From Bacillota bacterium (lineage in GTDB: Bacteria > Bacillota > Clostridia > Christensenellales > UMGS416), in contig JAEEJN010000078.1 in NCBI GenBank assembly GCA_016281935.1, forward strand, positions 81,059-145,058: a DNA stretch of 64,000 bases, given 5' to 3'. This document shows positions 9,658 to 18,064 of this stretch, piece by piece. Both the position numbers and the translations under genes were made by a program. The stretch's first letter is position 1, and each line of letters starts with the position of its first letter. The notes under the pieces are model-generated. The model was given only the letters and a program-made list of their open reading frames with translations. It searched no databases and had not been told where the DNA came from.

Positions 9658-10989
9658 ATGAAAAAAACAGTTGATTATTCTGCCGTCCGGGGATTCAACT
9701 ACACACAGTCGGATGCCTGGAACGACAGAGATTTCTGGAGCCGCTACAATCACGACATCGTGGAAAGGGACATGGGCTATGCTGAGCGCCTGCATCTGAA
9801 CAGTGCGCGCATCTTCCTTCCCTATCCCGTCTATCAGGCCAATCCCGACAAGTTCCTTGCAGACGTCAAGGATTTCGTCCAGACTGCTTGGAAACACGGA
9901 GTCTCTACCAACCCCATCGTCCTTTTCGGCGCAATGTTCTATCCCATGGAAGAAGAATTCGCTCCCGTGGAAGGAGAGACCCTGCGTCCGCTGCGCAAGA
10001 CCATCCAGCATCCCGAATCCTGGCATTTCGGCGAAGAATACTTTGATCATCTGTATGAGGCGATCGGTCAGGAACCCGGCCTCCTTTTCTGGGATATTTC
10101 CAATGAACCCGGATATACGGATGCCTTTGTCACCTGGTATGATGAAGAACCCAAGTATGTGCAGGATTTCCGCCCCGGGATCCCGGATCTGAAGGAACTC
10201 AGGGAAAAGCAGGAGAAGACCTGGGAATTCATCCGTCATTTCTGCAAATACGTCAAAGCCAAGGATCCCGATCATGATATCGGCATCGGGAACATCTTCA
10301 TCTGGGAAACGGAAGCCAGCCGCACGGCTGAACTGGTGGACGTCATCGTTTTCCATGATTATTCATCCACACGCGCCCGTCTGCGCGAGGTCCTTGAAAT
10401 GGCCATTGCCCTCGGCAAGAAATACGGCAAGCCCATCGTGGACAACGAAATGTGCTGCCTCGCACGGGCGAATCCCTATGATATGTCCATCCAGATGCAT
10501 AACGAATACGGCGTCGGCTGGTATCTGTTTGAACTCATGATCGGCCAGGACGGATGGAACCGCGTGCACGGAGTCGTGTATCCCGACGGAACGGTCCGCG
10601 ATCCCTCCATCGTCTCCGCGATCTACGGTTTCTATCGCAACAGAGGTGAAAGCGCGCTCCGTTCCGACGTGGCACAGGAAGACTACACCGAACGCGCTCT
10701 CTTCTATGCGGACCGCGTCCTTCGTCAGACCAGACGCCCCCGCCGCAGAGATCATTCCCAGGATGCAGAGGAACTGCTGGAAGTCTGCGAATTCATCGCC
10801 AATCTTCTGGAAACCGGCGAACTCGTTCCCATGGCCTATCCGCCTACAGCGAAGATCGAAGCCTACCGCAGGCAGACAGACCCGGATTGTGACGAGATCA
10901 AGGATTACCTTGCCGAACTGGTAGAAACCCTCAAAAAGACGACTCACTTCGTGAAGGACGGTGCCGGATTCCGGGAACTGCGTATCTGA
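9658..10989 (+). CDS. Glycoside hydrolase-like protein, clan GH-A / cellulase-like TIM barrel
   Basis: LLFWDISNEPGYTD (acid/base NEP) and GKPIVDNEM (nucleophile-strand-like) motifs; RBS AAGGAGA; no signal peptide. Confidence 0.65.
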   Translation: MKKTVDYSAVRGFNYTQSDAWNDRDFWSRYNHDIVERDMGYAERLHLNSARIFLPYPVYQANPDKFLADVKDFVQTAWKHGVSTNPIVLFGAMFYPMEEEFAPVEGETLRPLRKTIQHPESWHFGEEYFDHLYEAIGQEPGLLFWDISNEPGYTDAFVTWYDEEPKYVQDFRPGIPDLKELREKQEKTWEFIRHFCKYVKAKDPDHDIGIGNIFIWETEASRTAELVDVIVFHDYSSTRARLREVLEMAIALGKKYGKPIVDNEMCCLARANPYDMSIQMHNEYGVGWYLFELMIGQDGWNRVHGVVYPDGTVRDPSIVSAIYGFYRNRGESALRSDVAQEDYTERALFYADRVLRQTRRPRRRDHSQDAEELLEVCEFIANLLETGELVPMAYPPTAKIEAYRRQTDPDCDEIKDYLAELVETLKKTTHFVKDGAGFRELRI

Positions 10990-11004
10990 TCGAATATGAA
11001 AAAG

Positions 11005-11036
11005 CACGGGGCCATCCGTTTCGATGGTCCCGTGTT
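11005..11036. terminator. Hairpin terminator between convergent genes
   Basis: cacggggccatc...gatggtcccgtg followed by tttatt. Confidence 0.65.
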
Positions 11037-11061
11037 TATTGTTGTTCAGATGTTGTCATCA

Positions 11062-12228
11062 TTATCCGAAAGGATGCACGATGTGTACCGCCCAGGATCC
11101 TATCCTGTACAGAGGACCTTCCAGGGATCTTCTGACATTCTGAAGTTCTTTTCGGATCTCGATGCCCTGCGGACAGTGCTTTTCGCAGGCTCCGCAGCCC
11201 ACGCAGTTCGAAGCGGCGGTCGGTTCCTTGCGGAGAGCAGTGCACATGAAATAGTCCTTCAGCGCCGAGAATCTTCCTTCGGATGCAAGCCGATTGTAAG
11301 CTGAAAAAGATCCGGGTATATCTACATGATGCGGACAGGGCATACAGTAACGGCATCCCGTGCATCCGACTTTCATCCCCGCATTGACGGCCTCAGCAAG
11401 CCTTTTGAGCATAGTCCGGTCTTCTTCCGTCAGACTCCCGATCTCCGTTTCAGAAGCCGTCCGGACGTTCTCCTCCACCATGGCGTCCGAGTTCATACCC
11501 GACAGGACACAGAAGACCTCCTTCTGATCGAACAGCCACTGAAACGCCCACTTGGCAGGAGTCTTGAGAACATCATACTCATCGATGATCTTCTTTGCCG
11601 GTGCGGGAAGGTTTGCCAGCCTTCCTCCGCGCAGCGGTTCCATGATGACGACAGGAATACCTTTTTCATATGCGTAATTCAAGCCGTAACGACCGGCCTG
11701 AGAGTACTCGTCCATATAGTTGTACTGGATCTGACAGAAATCCCAGTCATACGCATCAAGAAGGCGGCAGAACCCTTCCGTTCCCCCATGATAGGAATAG
11801 CCGATCTGACCGATAGCACCGGAAGCCTTTTTCTCTTCGATCCATTTCTCGATGCCGAGCGCTTTGAGTTTTTCCCAGGCGGACAGATCCGTCAGCATAT
11901 GCATAAGATAATAATCAATATGGTCCGTACGGAGACGCCGCAGCTGTTCCTGGAACAGCTTCTCAAGGCTCTCCGCACTTCGGATCAGATAATGAGGCAG
12001 TTTTGTCGCAATCCTGACCCTGTTCCTCAGTCCGTTCCTTTCGAGGATCTCTCCCAGCGTCGCTTCACTGTTCCCGTAAATATAGGCCGTGTCGAAATAA
12101 TTGACGCCTCCGTCGATCGCGGCAAGCAGCTGGCGTTCCGTCTGTGAGGGATCCAAGGGAAAGCGCATGCATCCATATCCCAAAACCGAGATCTCGTTTC
12201 CGTATCTGTCCTTGCGGTATTGCATCAT
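11062..12228 (-). CDS. Aldo/keto reductase with C-terminal 4Fe-4S cluster domain
   Basis: RKDRYGNEISVLGYGCMRFPLD, VNYFDTAYIYGNSE, and C-terminal CVGCGACEKHCPQ ferredoxin motif. Confidence 0.9.
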   Translation of the reverse strand: MMQYRKDRYGNEISVLGYGCMRFPLDPSQTERQLLAAIDGGVNYFDTAYIYGNSEATLGEILERNGLRNRVRIATKLPHYLIRSAESLEKLFQEQLRRLRTDHIDYYLMHMLTDLSAWEKLKALGIEKWIEEKKASGAIGQIGYSYHGGTEGFCRLLDAYDWDFCQIQYNYMDEYSQAGRYGLNYAYEKGIPVVIMEPLRGGRLANLPAPAKKIIDEYDVLKTPAKWAFQWLFDQKEVFCVLSGMNSDAMVEENVRTASETEIGSLTEEDRTMLKRLAEAVNAGMKVGCTGCRYCMPCPHHVDIPGSFSAYNRLASEGRFSALKDYFMCTALRKEPTAASNCVGCGACEKHCPQGIEIRKELQNVRRSLEGPLYRIGSWAVHIVHPFG

Positions 12229-12254
12229 CGGCCCTCTTTTCTCTGTTTGTCCGT

Positions 12255-12284
12255 ATTGTAAAAAAGGCATGTCTGCTTTGTCAA
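12255..12284 (-). promoter_or_regulatory. SigA-type promoter for aldo/keto reductase
   Basis: Minus strand TTGACA (12284-12279) - 18 nt - TACAAT (12260-12255). Confidence 0.65.
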
Positions 12285-12572
12285 GGGTATGGAGCCGCAC
12301 CCTGCTTCTCATTCCGTTGACAAAGCCGTCTCCCATATGATAGTCTGTTTACAACCAATAAATTGCAATGCCAATTTATGGACAAATTCGCATAATTTCG
12401 CTGTCAGGAATTCTGTGTTCACATGGAACTCCGGCACATTCCGCACGACGTTCTCAAGCCCTGCGCAGCATCTGGAAGGGTCTCATATCGACCATCCGAT
12501 CATGGCAGAGAACCGCGGGAATAATTCACATATGCGGTTCTAATACAGGAAACCGCAGAAAAGAGGTGCTGA

Positions 12573-13469
12573 TTGAAACCTTATGACAGAAAACCCAAAC
12601 AGATCGTTGTCACCACTTTGTGTCTTCTGGCCGGAAACGGGCTCCTTGCCTTCCTCGTAGCCGCGTTCGTGATCCCTCACGATATCATTATGGGCGGAAC
12701 AACGGGTATCGGCATCGTTCTCCACAAACTGTTCCCATCCATAGAGGTCGCAAGCTTTGTTTTCGTTCTGAATGCCCTCCTGCTTCTCATCGGGCTCATC
12801 ATCCTCGGAAAAAAGCTCTTTATCACTACTGTTGCCTCCACAATCCTTTATCCTGTCATGCTGGCTCTCTGCCAGCGCATACCCGGGATCGACAGTCTGA
12901 CAGACAATCCTCTGCTGGCCGCTGTCTTTGCCGGTGCGCTGATGGGTATAGCGCTCGGGCTCGTCATGCGTGTAGGTTCATCCACTGGAGGCATGGACAT
13001 CGTCAACCTGATCCTGCACAAATGGCTCCATCTTCCGATCGCGCTGTTCGTCTATCTGACGGACACTCTCGTTGTCGGCGGCCAGGCTCTTTTCACACTT
13101 CCCGAGAAGACCCTTCTGGGTATCCTCGTCCTCGTCATCGAATCCATCGTTTTGGATAAGACGATGCTCGTAGGCACTTCTCAGATCCAGATCCTCATCA
13201 TTTCCGAGAGATTCGAGGAACTTCGCAGCGCTCTCCTGAATCGGCTGCAGGCAGGCGTCACGATGATCCGTATCGAAACAGGCAGACTCCGTCAGGAAGG
13301 GTTTAGCGTACTCTGTGTGATCCCGCAGAACAAGCTCTATGCCGCAACCGAACTGATCCAGGAGATCGACCCGGATGCCTTCATTACGATCTCCCAGATC
13401 AAGGAAGTCAGAGGCCAGGGATTCACGACGGCGCGCAAAGAGATTCTGAACCCGGAAGAACCAAATTGA
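12573..13469 (+). CDS. YitT family membrane protein (DUF161 + DUF2179)
   Basis: Multi-TM with GGTTGIGIVLHK and VGSSTGGMDIVNLIL motifs plus C-terminal DUF2179-like domain; TTG start with AGAGGTG RBS. Confidence 0.85.
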   Translation: MKPYDRKPKQIVVTTLCLLAGNGLLAFLVAAFVIPHDIIMGGTTGIGIVLHKLFPSIEVASFVFVLNALLLLIGLIILGKKLFITTVASTILYPVMLALCQRIPGIDSLTDNPLLAAVFAGALMGIALGLVMRVGSSTGGMDIVNLILHKWLHLPIALFVYLTDTLVVGGQALFTLPEKTLLGILVLVIESIVLDKTMLVGTSQIQILIISERFEELRSALLNRLQAGVTMIRIETGRLRQEGFSVLCVIPQNKLYAATELIQEIDPDAFITISQIKEVRGQGFTTARKEILNPEEPN

Positions 13470-13592
13470 TCATCTGACGCCGGAATATAAAACAGACTCA
13501 GAGGGACAACCCCCTGAGTCTGTTTTTCATCTGTTCGGTTCTGAAAAAGAAAATCCATCATTCCGCTTCGACCGCGAACCGCATCCGGAAAC

Positions 13593-15860
13593 CTACAGCT
13601 GATTTCTCATGATCTTTCCGCTGATGGTCTTGGGAAGTTCGTCCCTGAATACCACGATACGGGGATATTTGTAAGGCGCCGTATGGGCCTTGACGTAGTT
13701 CTGAATCTCCTTTTTCAGCTCCTCGGTCGGTTCTGTACCCTTGACCAGGACGACAGAAGCTTTGACGACCTGACCGCGAACCTCGTCCGGTGCAGCGGAA
13801 ACTCCGCATTCCAGGACATAAGGAAGTTCCATGATGACGTTTTCGATCTCGAACGGCCCGATGCGGTAGCCGGAAGACTTGATCACGTCGTCCGCACGGC
13901 CCACATACCAGAAGAAGCCGTCTTCGTCTCTCCAGGCCAGATCGCCCGTATGATACAGTCCGTCGTGCACGACTTCATCCGTGCGTTCCTGATCCCGGTA
14001 ATAACCTTTGAACAGTCCGCAGGGTCTTCCTTTGTCCAGCCGCACTACGATCTCACCGTTTTCACCGACTCCGACAGGTTTTCCATCCGGATCGACCAGA
14101 TCGATATCAAAGGTGGGAACAGCTTTGCCCATGGAACCGACTTTGTGACTGTCTCCGATCAGGTTGCCGATGGTCAGAGTTGTTTCCGTCTGCCCAAAGC
14201 CTTCCATCGGACGCAGGCCGGTCAGCTTCTCCAGCTGATAGAACACTTCAGGGTTGAGCGCTTCACCGGCGACCGTCGCGCGGTGGATCGAGGAGAAATC
14301 GTATCCGGACAGATCTTCCTTGATGAGCATGCGGTAGATCGTGGGCGGCGCGCAGAAAGTATCGATATGATACTTCTGGAACAGCGGAAGGATCTCGGTC
14401 GCATGGAAACGATCCATATCGTATACGAAAACGGTACCTTCACACATCCACTGCCCGTACAGTTTGCCCCAGAGCGCTTTGCCCCATCCTGTTTCGGAGA
14501 TCGTCAGATGCAGCCCTCCGGGCTGGATATCATGCCAATAGCGAGCCGTGATGAAATGACCGAGAGGATAACGGTAGTCATGCAGAGCGATCTTCGGATA
14601 ACCGGTCGTGCCGGACGTGAAGAACATGAGCATCGGATCCTCTCCGCAGGGAGAATCCTCTTCTCTGCGGAAACGGCGGGTATAGAGGCCGTATTCGGCA
14701 TTGAAATCATGCCAGCCTTCCTTCTGCCCTCCTACGAGGATCTTCAGTTCCAGTTCCGGGCACTGTGCCGCCGCAAGATCCACCTGGTGCGATGCGTCGC
14801 CGTCGGCCGTACACACGATCGCGCGGACCCCGGCAGCCTGGAAACGATAGATATAGTCATGTTCCTGTAGCTGGTTTGTCGCGGGGATGGCAATAGCGCC
14901 GAGTTTATGCAGCCCAAGGATTGCGAACCAGAATTCAACATGGCGTTTCAGCACGAGCATGACCCGGTCGCCTCTGCGGATCCCGAGCGCTTTGAAATAA
15001 TTGGCAGCCTGGGAAGAGGCGTCCTTCATATCCTTGAAGGTAAAGCGACGCTCCTTCATATTCTTGTCCAGATGGATCATAGCCAGCTGATCGGGATGCT
15101 TGCGGCCCAGATTGTCTACTACGTCAAAAGCGAAATTGAACCGTTCCGTATTGACGAAATCCGCAGAAACCAGCTTGCCTTTTTCATCTTCCACAGTATG
15201 GATGAATTCAGAGATCTCGAGAGGCTTGGCGTTTCTCGCCACCACAAGAGATTCTGAGACTTCCTTCTCTGTGGTCTCCTGACCGGGCAGCACGACGGCA
15301 AGGAACAGACAGTCCTTCCCTCCGGTAGCGATCATCCCATGGGGAGTCGCGGAATTGTAGTAGATACTGTCGCCTTCCTGCAGGACTTCTTCATGATCAC
15401 CGACCCTGACACGGAGTTCGCCCTCCAGCACGAGGTCGAACTCCTGGCCGGAATGCGTCGTCGTGTGGATCGGACGGTTCTGCTGCTCCTCCGAGTACGC
15501 ATAGCGCACCCAGTAAGGCTCTGCAATACGGCCCAGGAACTGCAGAGCCAGAGATGAGATCTCAATCCCGGGTTCTTTTGCAGTAACGGTTCCCTGTCCT
15601 TTGCGGGTCACTGTATAGGAACGCAGGTTTGCGCTGTGTCCTTCCAGAAGGTCCGCGATGCCGATACCGAAGATCTGGGCGCAGGTATGGATGAAAGTGA
15701 AGGGCAGATCGACCAGTCCCGCTTCATAGCGGCGGTAATCGTCCGCGGAAACACGGGTTCTGGCCGCCATTTCCTCTTCGGAAAGGCCGGAAACCATCCG
15801 CATTTCCCTAATACGGGCCGCAACTTCCCGTACCCGTTCGTCGACAGCTTGATAATCCAT
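13593..15860 (-). CDS. XRE-HTH + cupin + AMP-dependent acyl-CoA synthetase fusion protein
   Basis: N-terminal HTH (IREMRMVSGLSEEEMAARTRVSADDYRRYEAG), cupin (HSGQEFDLVLEGELRVRVGDHEEVLQEGDSIYYNSATPHGM), then ANL enzyme motifs FFTSGTTGYPK, FGQTE, YHTGDLAWRDEDGFFWYVGRADDVIKSSGYRIGPFEIE, LPKTISGKIMR. Confidence 0.93.
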   Translation of the reverse strand: MDYQAVDERVREVAARIREMRMVSGLSEEEMAARTRVSADDYRRYEAGLVDLPFTFIHTCAQIFGIGIADLLEGHSANLRSYTVTRKGQGTVTAKEPGIEISSLALQFLGRIAEPYWVRYAYSEEQQNRPIHTTTHSGQEFDLVLEGELRVRVGDHEEVLQEGDSIYYNSATPHGMIATGGKDCLFLAVVLPGQETTEKEVSESLVVARNAKPLEISEFIHTVEDEKGKLVSADFVNTERFNFAFDVVDNLGRKHPDQLAMIHLDKNMKERRFTFKDMKDASSQAANYFKALGIRRGDRVMLVLKRHVEFWFAILGLHKLGAIAIPATNQLQEHDYIYRFQAAGVRAIVCTADGDASHQVDLAAAQCPELELKILVGGQKEGWHDFNAEYGLYTRRFRREEDSPCGEDPMLMFFTSGTTGYPKIALHDYRYPLGHFITARYWHDIQPGGLHLTISETGWGKALWGKLYGQWMCEGTVFVYDMDRFHATEILPLFQKYHIDTFCAPPTIYRMLIKEDLSGYDFSSIHRATVAGEALNPEVFYQLEKLTGLRPMEGFGQTETTLTIGNLIGDSHKVGSMGKAVPTFDIDLVDPDGKPVGVGENGEIVVRLDKGRPCGLFKGYYRDQERTDEVVHDGLYHTGDLAWRDEDGFFWYVGRADDVIKSSGYRIGPFEIENVIMELPYVLECGVSAAPDEVRGQVVKASVVLVKGTEPTEELKKEIQNYVKAHTAPYKYPRIVVFRDELPKTISGKIMRNQL

Positions 15861-15880
15861 TTGTTATACTCCTTCTGTTC

Positions 15881-15913
15881 AAAAAAGAACCGCCTCAGTC
15901 TGCACTGAGGCGG
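15881..15913 (-). terminator. T-box attenuator terminator hairpin
   Basis: Perfect 10-bp stem CCGCCTCAGT/ACTGAGGCGG followed by TTCTTTTTT on the minus strand. Confidence 0.9.
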
Positions 15914-16146
15914 GATTAACCGTGGTACCACTCAATTTGTCCTTACAGGACCTCTTCAGGCTCTAACAAGCCCTAAGCGATAACGCCGCTGCCGCGGAGG
16001 ATGTCTACTTCTCTTGGTTTCGGATCCTCAGCTCAGAAGGGATAGGATTTGAGAGACACACGACCGGGCTTTCACCGTCCCCGGATCTCTGTACATGAAG
16101 AACTCTCTTCCCGTCTTCCTCATAGCCTTTGCTATGTATGGATTGC
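15881..16146 (-). ncRNA. T-box leader riboswitch
   Basis: Minus strand contains TGAGTGGTACCACGG (complement of 15920-15934), matching the conserved T-box; Stem I-like elements ATGAGGAAG...AGAGAG...GGTGAAAGCCCGG...TGAGC; and terminator CCGCCTCAGT-gcag-ACTGAGGCGG-TTCTTTTTT (15913-15881). Confidence 0.92.
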
Positions 16147-16174
16147 ATTATAGCACTTCACAGATTTCTGTCAA
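16147..16174 (-). promoter_or_regulatory. Consensus SigA promoter of the T-box transcript
   Basis: Minus strand TTGACA (16174-16169) - 16 nt - TATAAT (16152-16147). Confidence 0.85.
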
Positions 16175-16205
16175 GTTCTATTTTCAATTCTTTTTCCGCG
16201 GTGTC

Positions 16206-17099
16206 TCAGACAGATACTCCGTCAAGCTGATTGTAGATGACTTCGCCTTCCGGCACCGAATGCGTCAGCCATACGTTGCCGCCGATCACCGCATTCTTCC
16301 CGATGACGGTATCTCCGCCGAGGATCGTCGCTCCCGCATAGATCACGACGCCGTCTCCGATATCCGGATGCCTCTTGATTCCCTTGACAAGGACGCCGTC
16401 TTCTCCTACGGGGAAGGATTTCGCACCCAGTGTCACACCTTGGTATAGTTTGACGTGTTTTCCGATGCGGCAGGTCTCTCCGATCACGACGCCGGTCCCA
16501 TGGTCGATGAAAAAAGACTCATCGATCGTGGCCCCGGGATGGATATCTATACCGGTGATCCTGTGTGCGTGTTCCGTCATCATACGGGGAATCAGCGGAA
16601 CACCCAGGCGGAAAAGGGCATGTGCCAGCCGATAGATGGATATCGCTTCAAACGCGGGATATGCCAGTATGATCTCCTGCTCCGAACGGGCGGCGGGATC
16701 GCCTTCATAAGCAGCGCGGATATCCGTCGACAGGATCCTCGCGATCTCCGGCAATTCTTCCATGAAAGAAGAAACGGTATGCGTCGCTGCAGACTGAAGG
16801 TCTTCTGCAGACATCGTTCCGTTCTGTTGGTAGCTGCCCTGCACGTCACAGCACATTCCGTACAGAAGAGCACCCGCCTGGGCCAGTGCTGCAGAAACAA
16901 CGGATTCAAGACTTTCCGGCCTTGAGATCTCTTCCTGATACACATGAGGATACATGGCGGTGCGGACAAGATCGATGAACCGTACGATCCGATTTTTCAG
17001 TCCATAACCTCCCAGGGGCTGGAAACCTTCCCTGATCTTGTTCATACCCAAAAGCTGGCGCATGACTTCAGCTCTCTGGGGCTCATACCAATCGTTCAT
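16206..17099 (-). CDS. cysE: Serine O-acetyltransferase
   Basis: Left-handed beta-helix hexapeptides: IDIHPGATIDESFFIDHGTGVVIGETCRIGKHVKLYQGVTLGAKSF...; start at 17099 with GAGGATACT RBS. Confidence 0.9.
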   Translation of the reverse strand: MNDWYEPQRAEVMRQLLGMNKIREGFQPLGGYGLKNRIVRFIDLVRTAMYPHVYQEEISRPESLESVVSAALAQAGALLYGMCCDVQGSYQQNGTMSAEDLQSAATHTVSSFMEELPEIARILSTDIRAAYEGDPAARSEQEIILAYPAFEAISIYRLAHALFRLGVPLIPRMMTEHAHRITGIDIHPGATIDESFFIDHGTGVVIGETCRIGKHVKLYQGVTLGAKSFPVGEDGVLVKGIKRHPDIGDGVVIYAGATILGGDTVIGKNAVIGGNVWLTHSVPEGEVIYNQLDGVSV

Positions 17100-17242
17100 A
17101 GTATCCTCCTTGAGGTTCATGTGCTTTATTGTAGCACAGCGATCCCCGCGGTGCAACAAAGACAGACATCCCTTACATATCCGGCGTCCGCATTCCAGAC
17201 CCGATAGGCAAAAAGGCCTCCGAAGAGACCTTTCCCGGTCCG

Positions 17243-18031
17243 TTATTCCAGATGTTCGGAAAGGAAGTCCGCAAATGCCAGCCATTCCCCGGGCGAAAGC
17301 TCTTCCGGCCGCGCCTTTGCAGACTGACCTATGGCTTCCAGTGCTTCCGATGCACGCTCTTTTGTGATCCCTGCAGCGCCCAGTATCCCCGGCATCTGTT
17401 TGCGCCGCTGCGTGAACGCACAGCGGGTCAGCCTTCGCACTCTGGCCAGCCGTTCATTTTCCGGCCTGATCTTCTTTTTCTCCAGCATGAGTACCGCTGA
17501 ATCCACATGCGGCTGAGGCATGAACGCCGCTGGAGGCACTTCGATCGGGATGTCAGCTGTCCAACCAAGCGCGATCTCAATGGCCAGAGGCCCATAGTCT
17601 TTTGTACGGAAAGGCGCTGTCAGCCGTTCGGCCGCTTCCTTCTGCATGAGAAGCGTCACCCGTTCAGGGACTGTGTATTCCCAAAGGATCTTCTTCACGA
17701 TGTCCGTCGTGATGTAATAAGGTACGTTTCCCGCTACAGAGAAGCTGTTGCCGAGCTTTTCAACGGTCTTTTCCTCGCGGACCTTCAGAAAATCTCCCCA
17801 GAGTATCTCAACGTTGGGCAGGCGCCCCGCGCCGATCTCAAGAGCTTCCTTCAGGCCTGTATCGATCTCCACGCTCAGGACTTTTTCCGAACGCCGGGCA
17901 AGGCAGCGGGTCAGGGCGCCTTTGCCCGCTCCGATCTCGAGCACACAGCCCCCGTCGGGGACCGCAGTCTCTGCTATGGCTTCCAGATATCGGTCATCTG
18001 TTAAAAAATGCTGTCCCAGTGGTCGGGCCAT
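17243..18031 (-). CDS. rsmA: 16S rRNA (adenine1518-N6/adenine1519-N6)-dimethyltransferase
   Basis: ARPLGQHFLTD, VLEIGAGKGALT, VAGNVPYYITTDIV (NxPY) motifs. Confidence 0.93.
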   Translation of the reverse strand: MARPLGQHFLTDDRYLEAIAETAVPDGGCVLEIGAGKGALTRCLARRSEKVLSVEIDTGLKEALEIGAGRLPNVEILWGDFLKVREEKTVEKLGNSFSVAGNVPYYITTDIVKKILWEYTVPERVTLLMQKEAAERLTAPFRTKDYGPLAIEIALGWTADIPIEVPPAAFMPQPHVDSAVLMLEKKKIRPENERLARVRRLTRCAFTQRRKQMPGILGAAGITKERASEALEAIGQSAKARPEELSPGEWLAFADFLSEHLE

Positions 18032-18064
18032 GGATTCCCTCCGGATCATGATATTCGTTGTCGG

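Noticed and set aside
15881-16174. T-box as a cysteine-responsive leader of cysE
   Set aside because: The leader and promoter lie downstream of cysE on the same strand and read into the synthetase fusion; the cysE start region has no T-box motif.
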